DNA of 64,000 bases from Alphaproteobacteria bacterium UBA1301 (GCA_002307725.1 DBUB01000002.1:333824-397823), one strand, 5' to 3'. Positions 1-8,953 are shown, counted from the first letter of the stretch. Notes: generated from the letters alone by a model not told the origin. Translations and numbers: made by a program.

Positions 1-873
1 TGCAAAAACGTGCCGCGGCTGGTGCCGGGCTGGACCAAGCCGATCGTCATCGGCCGTCATGCCTTCGGCGATCAGTATCGCGCCACCGATTTTAAGTTCC
101 CGGGTGCTGGCACGCTAACGCTGAAGTTCGTCGGCGACGACGGCCAGGTGATCGAGCACGAAGTCTTCAAGGCGCCCAGCGCCGGTATCGTGATGGGCAT
201 GTACAATCTCGACGAGTCGATCCGCGACTTTGCCCGCGCTTCAATGAATTATGCCCTGAACCGGGGCTACCCTCTTTATCTCTCGACCAAGAACACGATT
301 CTGAAAGCTTATGACGGCCGCTTCAAGGATCTGTTCCAGGAAGTGTTCGAGGCCGAATTCGCTGGCGCCTACAAGGCCAAAGGCCTCACCTACGAGCATC
401 GTCTGATCGACGATATGGTAGCCTCGGCACTGAAGTGGTCGGGCGGTTACGTCTGGGCCTGCAAGAATTACGACGGCGACGTGCAGTCGGACACGGTGGC
501 GCAAGGCTTCGGCTCGCTCGGCCTGATGACCTCCGTGCTGATGACGCCGGATGGCCAGATCGTGGAAGCCGAAGCCGCCCACGGCACGGTGACCCGCCAC
601 TATCGCGAGCACCAGAAGGGCAAGCCGACCTCGACCAATTCGATCGCATCCATTTTTGCTTGGACCCGCGGGCTTGCCCATCGCGCCAAGCTCGACGGCA
701 ACGAAGCTCTGGCGGCGTTCTCCGACACCCTCGAAAAGGTCTGTGTGGAAACGGTCGAGTCCGGCTTCATGACCAAGGACCTCGCGCTCCTGGTCGGCCC
801 CGAGCAAAAGTGGCTGACCACAGAAGGCTTCCTCGACAAGGTTGATGAGAATTTGAAAGCGGCGATGGGCTGA
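1..873 (+). CDS. icd: NADP-dependent isocitrate dehydrogenase, C-terminal part (5' end outside window)
   Basis: Oxidative decarboxylation of isocitrate to 2-oxoglutarate in the TCA cycle, giving NADPH. The reading frame is open from base 1, so the N-terminal quarter lies upstream of the window; 290 residues are visible. It matches the eukaryotic-like dimeric NADP-IDH family: the GRHAFGDQYRATDF stretch with substrate-binding Arg and catalytic Tyr, LYLSTKNTILKAYDGRFKD, the metal-binding YDGDVQSD aspartates, and the NADP-binding HGTVTRHYR segment. The C-terminus ends as this family normally does, so nothing is missing at this end. Identity is secure. Confidence 0.97.
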   Translation, partial: CKNVPRLVPGWTKPIVIGRHAFGDQYRATDFKFPGAGTLTLKFVGDDGQVIEHEVFKAPSAGIVMGMYNLDESIRDFARASMNYALNRGYPLYLSTKNTILKAYDGRFKDLFQEVFEAEFAGAYKAKGLTYEHRLIDDMVASALKWSGGYVWACKNYDGDVQSDTVAQGFGSLGLMTSVLMTPDGQIVEAEAAHGTVTRHYREHQKGKPTSTNSIASIFAWTRGLAHRAKLDGNEALAAFSDTLEKVCVETVESGFMTKDLALLVGPEQKWLTTEGFLDKVDENLKAAMG

Positions 874-941
874 TTCAGTATTCCTGCCGCACGCCAGCCG
901 CTTCCAAATGCCCTATAACAGCCGTCCAGGCGGAGGCGGGG

Positions 942-1805
942 ATGTGTAAAATCGGTTGGATGGTGCTGGCGGCCATGCTGTTTGTGGGTGCCGCGGCGGC
1001 GGCTGATCCGGAAGGCTGGGTGGTCGGGCGTAATGGCGACACCTGCGAAGCCGACAGCCCGCAGGCCGATGGTTCGATCATCACCATCGCCGCGATGGGG
1101 CCGCAATATCTGGTTCTGCTGCAGAACCCTTCGTTTCCGCTTGAAAAGCAGTCGCGCACGATCGCTGTCAGCTTCGATGGGGCACCAGCTTTGCCGGTCG
1201 ACGCGCTGGTGTCCGATAACATCTACGGCATCGCCGTAACGCCGCCGATCGGGCTACCGCTGCGGGACGCCGTCAAACTCGAGGTGGTCATTGCTGGCAC
1301 AACCTACCGTTTCGATGTCCGCCACGCCGATCAGGCGATGGACGCGGTGGCGGTTTGCGCCCATATCCCCAAGCTGCCCGAATTGTGGAGTGAAGTCCCC
1401 AAGCCGGTCGCTGGGGCGCCTGGCTGGCTCCTGGTCGAGCACGTTCCGGGGACCAATCGTTGTTCGGTGCGCCGCAACAGTTCCGAAGTGAACACCACAC
1501 TTATCCTGTCGAACGAAGACAAGCTGGTGCTGATCGCGGGGCGGCCCGAATGGGCGCGCTGGGGTGGCGAGATCAAGGCCTCGCTCGAGGTCGACGATGG
1601 ACCGGCAGTGGAGTTGTCCGGCGGCGTGTTCCAGAATATCGCGATGTTTGCACTCAAGGACAAACCGGCGCTGGAGCAGAAACTTCTCGGCGCCAAAACG
1701 CTCACTTGGCATCTGCCATGGGGGACGGTCCACGGTGTGATCGACGGATTCGGTGTGGCCGTCGGGGCGCTGCGCCAGTGCAACGCTGGCCGGCCAAAGG
1801 GGTAA
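942..1805 (+). CDS. exported protein of unknown function with a duplicated domain
   Basis: I do not recognise a family. The 287-residue product starts with a Sec signal peptide (about residues 1-21, cleavage near AAA-DP), and the ATG follows a purine-rich GGAGGCGGGG. The mature part looks like two copies of one roughly 110-residue domain. Both begin with a Trp-containing strand, have a Cys near the start (C35 and C174) and a Cys at the end (C139 and C280), 104 and 106 residues apart, and share a middle of the form 'L-x-V-D-D/F-G-x-A-x-x-L'. Each Cys pair may form a periplasmic disulfide. It follows icd but the 68-bp gap suggests its own promoter. Function unknown. Confidence 0.8.
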   Translation: MCKIGWMVLAAMLFVGAAAAADPEGWVVGRNGDTCEADSPQADGSIITIAAMGPQYLVLLQNPSFPLEKQSRTIAVSFDGAPALPVDALVSDNIYGIAVTPPIGLPLRDAVKLEVVIAGTTYRFDVRHADQAMDAVAVCAHIPKLPELWSEVPKPVAGAPGWLLVEHVPGTNRCSVRRNSSEVNTTLILSNEDKLVLIAGRPEWARWGGEIKASLEVDDGPAVELSGGVFQNIAMFALKDKPALEQKLLGAKTLTWHLPWGTVHGVIDGFGVAVGALRQCNAGRPKG

Positions 1806-1840
1806 TCCCAGCGTCTGGCACGGCAACAAAGGAGAGGAAG

Positions 1841-2221
1841 ATGCTTGGTTATGTGACAATTGGCGCGCGCGATGTTGCGGCGTCGGGCGCGTTCTATGAT
1901 GCGGTGCTGGGGTGTGTCGGCGACGAACGCAAATTCGCCGACGGCGGTTGGATCGGTTACGGCCCCAAGGGTGTCGATAGCCACTACTGCTACCTCTGCC
2001 CGCCGTTCAACAAAGAACCGGCGACCTTCGGCAACGGCTCGATGCTCGCCTTCAAGGCCGCTTCAAAGGAAGACGTCGATGCTGCCTATGCCGCTGGTAT
2101 GGCCGCTGGCGGCAGCGATGAGGGCAAGCCTGGATTCCGTCCGCCTGAGGGCGACAAGTTCTACGGTGCTTATTTGCGCGACCCGACCGGCAACAAGATC
2201 TGCGTCTATTTCGCCAAATAA
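1841..2221 (+). CDS. VOC-family (glyoxalase/bleomycin-resistance-like) protein
   Basis: Small 126-residue vicinal-oxygen-chelate fold protein. The start MLGYVTIGARDVAASGAFYDAVLG is the usual first beta-alpha-beta module, and DPTGNKICVYFAK is the usual last strand with the metal-ligand position. The start is set by GGAGAGGAAG directly before ATG 1841; an upstream open frame from 1460 only overlaps the previous gene. This subgroup (compare YaeR- or lactoylglutathione-lyase-like proteins) is widespread and its substrate cannot be told from sequence. It lies 35 bp after the exported protein and converges on the channel gene. Confidence 0.85.
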   Translation: MLGYVTIGARDVAASGAFYDAVLGCVGDERKFADGGWIGYGPKGVDSHYCYLCPPFNKEPATFGNGSMLAFKAASKEDVDAAYAAGMAAGGSDEGKPGFRPPEGDKFYGAYLRDPTGNKICVYFAK

Positions 2222-2231
2222 CGTCAGGTCC

Positions 2232-3473
2232 TCAGTCGTCTTCGCGGTATTCGTAGCGGCGCTGGGCGGCGGCGGTGATTTCGACCGAGGAAATATCACC
2301 GCGTCCAGTGCGGACGAGATGCTCCTTGGCGGCTTCTTCGATGTGCTGACGCAACACCGGATGTTTGCGCGTCAAGGTCGTGAAGTCCTCGGCGGAGAGC
2401 GCCAGCAGCCGGCAATTGGTCAGCGCCACGATGGTCGCCCGCCGGTGCGTCTGATGCAAAAGGGCTAGTTCGCCGAAGAAGTCGCCAGGCCCAAATTGCA
2501 CGCGCTGGTTCGCCAGTTCGGCTTCGACCTCGCCGGAGACGATGAAATACATCGCATGTGCCGGTGCGCCTTTGACCGAAATGATGGCGCCACGCGAGAT
2601 GCTTTGGCTGCGCAGCACGTTCATGATCTCGCCGAGCAGGCTGGCTTCGAAGTCCTTGAACAGCGGCACCCGCGCCAGCATGCCGAAGGTGACGATGAAA
2701 TCGCGCTGGTGAATGGTGTTCATGAAACCGTTGGCAACGATGCCGACCGGCAGCGCCAGAATGCCAAGGCCCATCACCATGGCGCAGCCAGCGATCAACC
2801 GGCCGAGGAAAGTGATCGGCACCTCGTCGCCATAGCCGACCGTGGTGAGGGTGGTGATGGCCCACCACATTGACGACGGAATGGTGCCGAATTTGTCGGG
2901 CTGCACCGCGCCTTCCGCCGCATGCATCGCCGCCGCCGCGAAAACGGTGGCGCAGACAATGAGGAGGAGGGTGCCGAACAGCGCCCGGCGTTCCGCGGCG
3001 ATGACGCGGCCGAGCGTCGATAGCGCGGGCGAATAGCGCGCAATCTTGAGCAAGCGCAACAGGCGCACCATTCTGAGGAAACGAAAATCCAGGAACGGAA
3101 AGAACACCGTAAAATAGACCGGCGCCACGGCAAGAAAGTCGATCAGCAGGGTCGGCCTTAATGCAGCCTTGAGACGGCCTTTCCAGCGCCCCTGTTCGCG
3201 GATCAACGGGTCTTCGATCGCCACCCACAGCCGCAAAATGTATTCGATCGTGAACACCGCGACCGAGAAAATCTCGAAAACTTCGAGATCGAGCCAATAG
3301 GGCTGGCGGATCGACGGCACGCTCGCCAGCGTGAACGCCACCACATTGGCGATGATGAGGACGATCAGAAATACTTCGACGATTGTGCCGAGTGCGCCGT
3401 GCGCCGGGCCACCTTCCAGCACAAGATAAACGCGGCGGCGGAACTTTCTGTATTTGTCGGCCGCCCGCGTCAT
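2232..3473 (-). CDS. cyclic-nucleotide-gated potassium channel (MlotiK1-like)
   Basis: Inner-membrane ion channel of 413 residues. Order: S1 near residues 28-50, S2-S3, an Arg-bearing S4 (about 130-149), S5, a P-loop with the K+ selectivity filter TVGYGD (about 211-216), S6, then a cyclic-nucleotide-binding domain to the C-terminus. The CNBD has the FGEL phosphate-binding-cassette motif (about 333-336) and an Arg about 8 residues on that normally pairs with the cyclic-phosphate. The stretch from QPDKFGTIPSSMWW through the filter closely resembles Mesorhizobium MlotiK1. Start ATG 3473 lies 4 bp after the alaS stop, so the two are probably cotranscribed. The S4 has more Arg than MlotiK1, so some voltage sensing is possible. 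Confidence 0.88.
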   Translation of the reverse strand: MTRAADKYRKFRRRVYLVLEGGPAHGALGTIVEVFLIVLIIANVVAFTLASVPSIRQPYWLDLEVFEIFSVAVFTIEYILRLWVAIEDPLIREQGRWKGRLKAALRPTLLIDFLAVAPVYFTVFFPFLDFRFLRMVRLLRLLKIARYSPALSTLGRVIAAERRALFGTLLLIVCATVFAAAAMHAAEGAVQPDKFGTIPSSMWWAITTLTTVGYGDEVPITFLGRLIAGCAMVMGLGILALPVGIVANGFMNTIHQRDFIVTFGMLARVPLFKDFEASLLGEIMNVLRSQSISRGAIISVKGAPAHAMYFIVSGEVEAELANQRVQFGPGDFFGELALLHQTHRRATIVALTNCRLLALSAEDFTTLTRKHPVLRQHIEEAAKEHLVRTGRGDISSVEITAAAQRRYEYREDD

Positions 3474-3477
3474 CGTC

Positions 3478-6123
3478 TCATCCGGCGGTGAGTTTTGCCT
3501 CGATGGCGTTGAGGGCTGCAGCGGCCTTGGTGCCGTCGGGACCGCCGGCCTGGGCCATGTCGGGACGGCCGCCGCCGCCCTTGCCGCCCAAGGCTTCTGC
3601 CCCTGCACGCACCAGATCGACCGCACTGATTTTTTTGGTCAGATCCTCGGTGACGCCCACCACCAGCGAGGCCTTGCCGTCGCTGACCGCGACAAAGGCG
3701 ACGACGCCGGACCCGATCTTGGTCTTGGCCTCGTCCGCCAGGCCCTTCAGGTCCTTCGGCGACACGCCTTCGACCACGCGCAACACGACCTTGAGGCCAC
3801 CTATTTCCTTCACATCGCTTTCGCCGCCGCTCTTAGCCGGACCGGCCAGCGCCAACGCCCGCTTGGCGTCGGAAAGTTCGCGTTCGAGGCGGCGGCGTTC
3901 GTCGGCCAGCTGCGCCACGCGCGCCGGCAATTCGGCCGGGCTGGTCTTGAGCGCTGCCGCGGCTTCCCGCGCCAGATCGGACTGATGCACCAGATACTGC
4001 CGGGCGCCTTCGGACGTCAGCCCCTCGATGCGGCGTACGCCCGAAGCCACCGCGCTTTCGGTAAGGATCGTGAACAGGCCGATATCGCCGAGCCGGTGCA
4101 CATGGGTGCCGCCGCACAGCTCCACCGAATAGGGCTTGTCGCCATCCACGCCCATCGTCAGCACGCGCACTTCGTCGCCGTACTTCTCACCGAACAGGGC
4201 CATGGCGCCACTGGCGATCGCTTGCTCGGTCGGCATCAGCCTTGTGGCAACGTCGCTGTTCTGGCGGATGACGGCATTGACCAGTACTTCCACGCGCTGC
4301 AATTCGTCCGCCGTGACCGCCTTGGGATGGCTGAAGTCGAAGCGCAAATGTTCGGGCGACACTTGCGAACCCTTTTGCGCCACATGCGGGCCCAGGACGC
4401 GTTTCAGCGCGGCCTGCAGCAGATGAGTCGCCGAATGATTGGCGCGGGTGGCGCGGCGGCGTTCGCCGTCGACCTTGAGATCGAGCGAATCGCCGACCGC
4501 AATCTCGCCTTTGGTCACTTCCACCACATGGACGATAAGCGCCCCGAGCTTTTTCTCGGTGTCGATTGCTGTGCCTGTGGCCTTGGGCGAAGAAACCACG
4601 CCGTGATCGCCGACCTGACCGCCGGATTCGCCGTAGAACGGGGTCTGATTGGTCAGGATGTGGACGGTCTCGCCGGCCTTGGCTGAAGCGACGCGGGCGC
4701 CATCCTTGAAGATGGCCAGCACGGTGCCTTCGGCCTCTTCGGTGTCGTAGCCGAGGAACTCGGTCTTGCCGAGTTCGTCGAGAACGGCGAACCATTGGCC
4801 TTCGGTCGCGGCTTCGCCAGATCCGGCCCAGGCCTTGCGGGCTTCGGCGCGTTGGCGGTTCATGGCATCGGTGAAGCCGGCAATATCGACGCCGATGGCG
4901 CGTGACTTGAGCGCGTCTTGGGTCAGATCGAGCGGGAAACCGAAGGTGTCGTAAAGCTTGAAGGCGGTTTCGCCGTCGAGCGTATCGCCCTTGCCGAGCG
5001 TCGTCGTCGCTTCGTCGAGCAGCTTGAGACCGCGCACCAGGGTTTCGCGGAAACGGGTCTCTTCCAGCTTCAAGGTCTCGACGATCAGCGGCTGGTTGCG
5101 GCCGAGTTCGGGATAAGCCTCGCCCATTTCGGCGATCAGCGCTGGCACCAGGCGGTGCATCAGCGGTTCTTTGGAACCGATCAGATGGGCGTGGCGCATG
5201 CCGCGGCGCATGATCCGGCGCAGCACATAGCCGCGGCCTTCGTTCGACGGCAGCACGCCTTCGGCGATCAGGAATGAAGTGGCGCGCAAATGGTCGGCAA
5301 TGACGCGATGGCTGGCGACGATATCGGAGGTATTGCCGCGGGCGCCCGAAAATTCCACCGAGGCCGCGATCAGATGGCGGAATAGATCGGTGTCGTAGTT
5401 GTTGGTGACGCCTTGCAGAACGGCGGCGATGCGCTCCAGCCCCATGCCGGTGTCGATGGAGGGCTTGGGCAAATCGCGGCGGGTGTCCGCGTCGACCTGC
5501 TCGAACTGCATGAAGACGAGATTCCAGAATTCGAGGAAGCGGTCGCCGTCTTCCTCGGGCGAGCCGGGCGGGCCGCCCCACAGCGAGGGGCCTTGGTCGA
5601 TGAAGATTTCCGAGCAATAGCCGCACGGGCCGACCGGACCCATCGCCCATAGGTTCGATTCATGGCCGATGATGCGGTCGTCGGGAAGGCCGGCAATCTT
5701 CTTCCACAAGGAACGTGCTTCCTCGTCCTTGGGATAGACGGTGATGTAGAGCTTGTCCTTGGGAAGGCCGATCGTCTTGGTGACGAAATCCCAAGCGTAG
5801 GTAATCGCCTCTTCTTTGAAATAATCGCCGAACGAGAAATTGCCCAGCATCTCGAAAAAGGTGTGGTGGCGGGCGGTATAGCCGACGTTGTCGAGATCGT
5901 TGTGCTTGCCGCCGGCGCGGACGCACTTCTGCACCGAGGTGGCGCGGTTGTACGGTCGCTTCTCGGCCCCGGTGAACACGTTCTTGAATTGCACCATGCC
6001 GGCGTTGGTGAACAGCAGCGTCGGATCGTTGCGCGGCACCAGCGGCGAGGAGGGGACCACGGCGTGACCGCGATCGCGGAAGAACGCCAGGTATGCGGAG
6101 CGGAGATCAGCAAGACTCGTCAT
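3478..6123 (-). CDS. alaS: alanyl-tRNA synthetase
   Basis: Charges tRNA-Ala and edits mis-charged Ser/Gly. At 881 residues it is full length for the family. Visible parts: class II catalytic domain starting with RDRGHAVVPSSPLVPRNDPT and LLFTNAGMVQF; the editing-domain zinc motif HSATH near residue 565 paired with CGGTHVHR near residue 667; a coiled linker; and a C-terminal C-Ala/DHHA1 domain ending in GGGRPDMAQAGG. It is the promoter-proximal gene of a likely two-gene unit with the K+ channel. recA lies upstream on the same strand but 252 bp away. Confidence 0.98.
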   Translation of the reverse strand: MTSLADLRSAYLAFFRDRGHAVVPSSPLVPRNDPTLLFTNAGMVQFKNVFTGAEKRPYNRATSVQKCVRAGGKHNDLDNVGYTARHHTFFEMLGNFSFGDYFKEEAITYAWDFVTKTIGLPKDKLYITVYPKDEEARSLWKKIAGLPDDRIIGHESNLWAMGPVGPCGYCSEIFIDQGPSLWGGPPGSPEEDGDRFLEFWNLVFMQFEQVDADTRRDLPKPSIDTGMGLERIAAVLQGVTNNYDTDLFRHLIAASVEFSGARGNTSDIVASHRVIADHLRATSFLIAEGVLPSNEGRGYVLRRIMRRGMRHAHLIGSKEPLMHRLVPALIAEMGEAYPELGRNQPLIVETLKLEETRFRETLVRGLKLLDEATTTLGKGDTLDGETAFKLYDTFGFPLDLTQDALKSRAIGVDIAGFTDAMNRQRAEARKAWAGSGEAATEGQWFAVLDELGKTEFLGYDTEEAEGTVLAIFKDGARVASAKAGETVHILTNQTPFYGESGGQVGDHGVVSSPKATGTAIDTEKKLGALIVHVVEVTKGEIAVGDSLDLKVDGERRRATRANHSATHLLQAALKRVLGPHVAQKGSQVSPEHLRFDFSHPKAVTADELQRVEVLVNAVIRQNSDVATRLMPTEQAIASGAMALFGEKYGDEVRVLTMGVDGDKPYSVELCGGTHVHRLGDIGLFTILTESAVASGVRRIEGLTSEGARQYLVHQSDLAREAAAALKTSPAELPARVAQLADERRRLERELSDAKRALALAGPAKSGGESDVKEIGGLKVVLRVVEGVSPKDLKGLADEAKTKIGSGVVAFVAVSDGKASLVVGVTEDLTKKISAVDLVRAGAEALGGKGGGGRPDMAQAGGPDGTKAAAALNAIEAKLTAG

Positions 6124-6290
6124 AGGGACCTTTTAGCGGGCCATAAAATTGTTGTCATCCAGCCTTCGCTCCCAACGGCGACTTGGTGCCGCGGCAAAGG
6201 GGCTTCGGCTTGGCGGGCCAGCCTTCGCCCCCAAACCCTTGTCTGGCCTGCCAGTTTGTCGCGGGGGGCGGACGGGGGCCCCAGAAATGG

Positions 6291-6324
6291 GAAGGGGCGC
6301 ACCGGTTGCCCGATACGCCCCTTC
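6291..6324. terminator. hairpin between recA and alaS
   Basis: Perfect 9-bp inverted repeat GAAGGGGCG ... CGCCCCTTC with a 16-nt loop, 52 bp beyond the recA stop on the minus strand. There is no T-tract, so it may be a weak or Rho-assisted terminator or an mRNA 3'-end hairpin. Confidence 0.4.
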
Positions 6325-6375
6325 TGGAGTCGCTCCCTCATGCCAACAAGGGAACTGACAGGGTACTTTCGCGGC

Positions 6376-7452
6376 CTAACTCTCCACCGCCTCGGACTCG
6401 TCACCGCCGTGGGTCAGAGCCTCGCCGATTAGCCCGGCATTTTGGCGGATTGCCGCCTCGATCGTGTCTGCTACGTCTTGGTTGGCCGCCAGATAGGCCT
6501 TGCTCGCCTCGCGGCCCTGGCCGATGCGGGTGCCGTCATAGGAGAACCAGGAGCCCGACTTCTCCACGATTCCGGCCTTGACGCCGAGGTCGAGAAGCTC
6601 GCCGGTCTTGGAAATGCCCTGCCCATACATGATGTCGAACTCGACCTGCTTGAACGGCGGGGCGACCTTGTTCTTGACCACTTTGACGCGGGTCTGGTTG
6701 CCGACCACTTCGTCGCGGTCCTTGATGGCGCCGATGCGCCGGATATCGAGTCGCACCGAGGAATAGAATTTGAGCGCATTGCCGCCGGTCGTGGTCTCGG
6801 GGTTGCCGAACATGACGCCGATCTTCATCCGGATCTGGTTGATGAAAACGACAATGGTGTTCGACTTGGAGATCGAGCCGGTCAGCTTGCGTAAGGCCTG
6901 ACTCATCAGACGGGCCTGCAAGCCGGGCAATTGATCGCCCATTTCGCCTTCGAGTTCGGCCTTGGGCGTCAGCGCCGCCACCGAATCGATCACTACGATG
7001 TCGACGCCGCCGGAGCGCACCAGCGTATCGGTGATTTCGAGTCCCTGTTCGCCGGTATCAGGCTGTGAGATCAAAAGCTCGTCGACATCGACGCCCAGCT
7101 TGCGGGCATAAATCGGGTCGAGCGCGTGTTCGGCGTCGATATAGGCCGCCGTGCCGCCCTTTTTCTGCACTTCCGCCACGGCATGCAGCGCCAGTGTGGT
7201 CTTGCCCGAGGATTCCGGCCCGTAAATCTCGATCACCCGGCCGCGCGGCAAGCCGCCGATGCCGAGCGCGATATCGAGTCCAAGCGATCCGGTGGACACC
7301 ACGTCGGCCGAGGTCACCGGCTCGCGCTGGCCCAGCTTCATCACGCTGCCTTTGCCAAAGGCGCGGTCGATCTGCGAAAGCGCGGCCTCGAGAGCCCGCT
7401 TTTTGTCGGTGTTGTCTTCTTTTCCCACGACGCGCAACGGTGCCTGACTCAT
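6376..7452 (-). CDS. recA: recombinase RecA
   Basis: DNA strand-exchange ATPase and LexA co-protease for recombinational repair. The 358-residue product has the Walker A motif GPESSGKT (residues 78-85), the Walker B region DIVVIDSVAAL, the loop around NQIRMKIGVMFGNPETTTGG and a short acidic C-terminal tail, all normal for RecA. The ATG is preceded by AAGGAG at about 5-6 nt. The 380-bp upstream region contains one exact and one near-exact alphaproteobacterial LexA box, so SOS control is expected. Confidence 0.98.
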   Translation of the reverse strand: MSQAPLRVVGKEDNTDKKRALEAALSQIDRAFGKGSVMKLGQREPVTSADVVSTGSLGLDIALGIGGLPRGRVIEIYGPESSGKTTLALHAVAEVQKKGGTAAYIDAEHALDPIYARKLGVDVDELLISQPDTGEQGLEITDTLVRSGGVDIVVIDSVAALTPKAELEGEMGDQLPGLQARLMSQALRKLTGSISKSNTIVVFINQIRMKIGVMFGNPETTTGGNALKFYSSVRLDIRRIGAIKDRDEVVGNQTRVKVVKNKVAPPFKQVEFDIMYGQGISKTGELLDLGVKAGIVEKSGSWFSYDGTRIGQGREASKAYLAANQDVADTIEAAIRQNAGLIGEALTHGGDESEAVES

Positions 7453-7526
7453 CGGTTCCGCTCCTTATAGACCACGGCTTGGCGCCCATTCCCAATGAAT
7501 TTCGCGCCACCGCGACAGGTGCCAGA

Positions 7527-7541
7527 GTACATGGTTTGTTC
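7527..7541 (+). promoter_or_regulatory. near-consensus LexA (SOS) box, recA-proximal
   Basis: Reads GTAC-N7-GTTC, one base from the alphaproteobacterial LexA consensus GTTC-N7-GTTC. It lies 75-89 bp upstream of the recA start, where the promoter is expected, so it may be the working operator or half of a pair with the exact box at 7596. Confidence 0.45.
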
Positions 7542-7595
7542 TCAAAGGCAAGCCGCTAGATACAGGGCTGATTCGCCACGCGAATACCCGATCGT

Positions 7596-7610
7596 GTTCG
7601 GAGAACGTTC
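7596..7610 (+). promoter_or_regulatory. LexA (SOS) box, exact GTTC-N7-GTTC
   Basis: GTTCGGAGAACGTTC matches the alphaproteobacterial LexA direct repeat exactly. It lies 144-158 bp upstream of the recA start. LexA regulation of recA through this motif is established in Rhodobacter, Rhizobium and Caulobacter; use here is inferred. Confidence 0.7.
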
Positions 7611-7832
7611 TAAGAATCAGCCGCAGGGCGATGGTATCGTTGACGCGGCAGAAATGAGCGAATCAAGACGCCCGCCACGAGCAAGAAAATGCCAACGTAG
7701 AATCACCCAAAGAGGGTGGAGACCGCTCTTAAGCATCCAGAACGGAGTGCTTTGGCGTCAGCTTCGGTCTATCGGCAGAGCTGCAATGCACGGCCTGGGA
7801 GCATGATTCGCCACCTCATTCCGTGATCGGTG

Positions 7833-7967
7833 TTAACGCGGTTTTGCCATCCGGATCTTGACGACACGGACCGGCGGCGGTTCTTTGGCTTTTTCGGCTT
7901 TGCGGGCCAAGGTCAGGACTTGGCGCTTTTTGACGGCGGCGGCGGACATATCAGGCAGTTTGGGCAT
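7833..7967 (-). CDS. small basic hypothetical protein (44 aa)
   Basis: Short frame starting MPKLPDMSAAAVKKRQVL, very rich in Lys and Arg (about 14 of 44) with a Pro-rich stretch and no predicted membrane segment. ATG 7967 follows AAGAGAAACCCGA, a weak purine ribosome site. It lies 137 bp downstream of the hydrolase gene on the same strand. The sequence looks more protein-like than random GC-rich DNA, but no family is recognised; conservation in relatives would decide. Confidence 0.4.
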   Translation of the reverse strand: MPKLPDMSAAAVKKRQVLTLARKAEKAKEPPPVRVVKIRMAKPR

Positions 7968-8104
7968 TCGGGTTTCTCTTAAAAACACCTTTTCCTTTGC
8001 GCGTTGAATGCGTGCAGAAGATGGCAACCGGGCGGACAGTCTGTCCCAGCCAGCCCTTTTTCGGCGAAAAAGGCCAGAAAAGGCCGTTCTTGTACCGCCA
8101 GCCT

Positions 8105-8953
8105 TCAAGCTCCGGTCGCCGACATTCTGACCGTGTCCTGGATAAACTTGAGCACATCGTTGTTGAAGCGCTCCGGCTGGGTCTGGGCGAGGCCGTGCGG
8201 TGCTCCCGGATAGACCTTCAGCTCCGATCCCGCGACGATTTTGTGGGCCTTAAGAGCCGCTGCGGCGATCGGCACGATTTGGTCGTCATCGCCATGAATG
8301 AACAGCGTCGGCACGTCGATCTTGCGCAGGTCGTCGTTGTAATCGACTTCCGAGAATTCCCGCACGCAGTCATAAGCGCCTTTGATTCCAGCCATCATGC
8401 TCTGGGTCCAGAATGCGCCGCGCAGGCCTTCCGAAACATGTGCTCCGTCGCGGTTGAAACCGTAGAACGGCAAGCTGAGATCCCAATAGAACTGCGCCGC
8501 GTTGTTGGCGACGCCACTGCGAATGCCGTCGAACAACGCCTTGGGCGTCCCTTCGGGATTGGAGGCCGTTTTCAACATCAGCGGCGGCACCGCGCCGACC
8601 AGCACCGCTTTGGCGACGCGCTCCGTGCCGTGGCGGCCGATGTAATGGGCGACTTCACCGCCGCCGGTCGAATGGCCGATCAGCACGGCATCGCGGGCAC
8701 CGGCCGCCTCCATGACGGCGGCAAGATCGTCGGCATAGGTGTCCATGTCGTTATGGTCCCAGGTCTTGTCCGAGCGGCCGTGGCTGCGCCGGTCATGCGC
8801 GATCACGCGATAGCCATGCTGGCCGAAGTACAAGAATTGCGCGTCCCAGGCGTCGGCCGTGAGCGGCCAGCCATGCGAAAAGACGATCGGTTGACCGGAG
8901 CCGCCTTCCTTGTAGAAAATTTTTGCTCCGTCTGTGGCGATAGCGAAGGGCAT
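8105..8953 (-). CDS. alpha/beta hydrolase, non-haem haloperoxidase-like
   Basis: Cytoplasmic 282-residue alpha/beta-hydrolase. The nucleophile elbow is GHSTGG (Ser95), the acid lies in HGDDDQIVP (about 222-224) and the His in APHGL (His253). The start IFYKEGGSGQPIVFSHGWPLTADAW and HDRRSHGRS are typical of cofactor-free chloroperoxidases and aryl esterases; the physiological reaction is more often ester or lactone hydrolysis. The start chosen is ATG 8953 because CCCAGGAGGCCAC gives an AGGAGG site just before it; an upstream ATG at 8992 lacks one. Monocistronic by position. Confidence 0.88.
   Translation of the reverse strand: MPFAIATDGAKIFYKEGGSGQPIVFSHGWPLTADAWDAQFLYFGQHGYRVIAHDRRSHGRSDKTWDHNDMDTYADDLAAVMEAAGARDAVLIGHSTGGGEVAHYIGRHGTERVAKAVLVGAVPPLMLKTASNPEGTPKALFDGIRSGVANNAAQFYWDLSLPFYGFNRDGAHVSEGLRGAFWTQSMMAGIKGAYDCVREFSEVDYNDDLRKIDVPTLFIHGDDDQIVPIAAAALKAHKIVAGSELKVYPGAPHGLAQTQPERFNNDVLKFIQDTVRMSATGA

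Larger units (their letters stand above)
7453..7832. other. recA upstream region without a gene
   Basis: 380 bp between the recA start and a small minus-strand gene. It holds the two LexA-type sites listed separately. The rest (7620-7830) shows no coding frame with a ribosome-binding site, no tRNA fold and no clear repeat. Confidence 0.6.

Noticed and set aside
4187..5650. 487-codon frame within alaS on the same strand
   Set aside because: Out-of-frame shadow of alaS, Arg-rich and without a start context.
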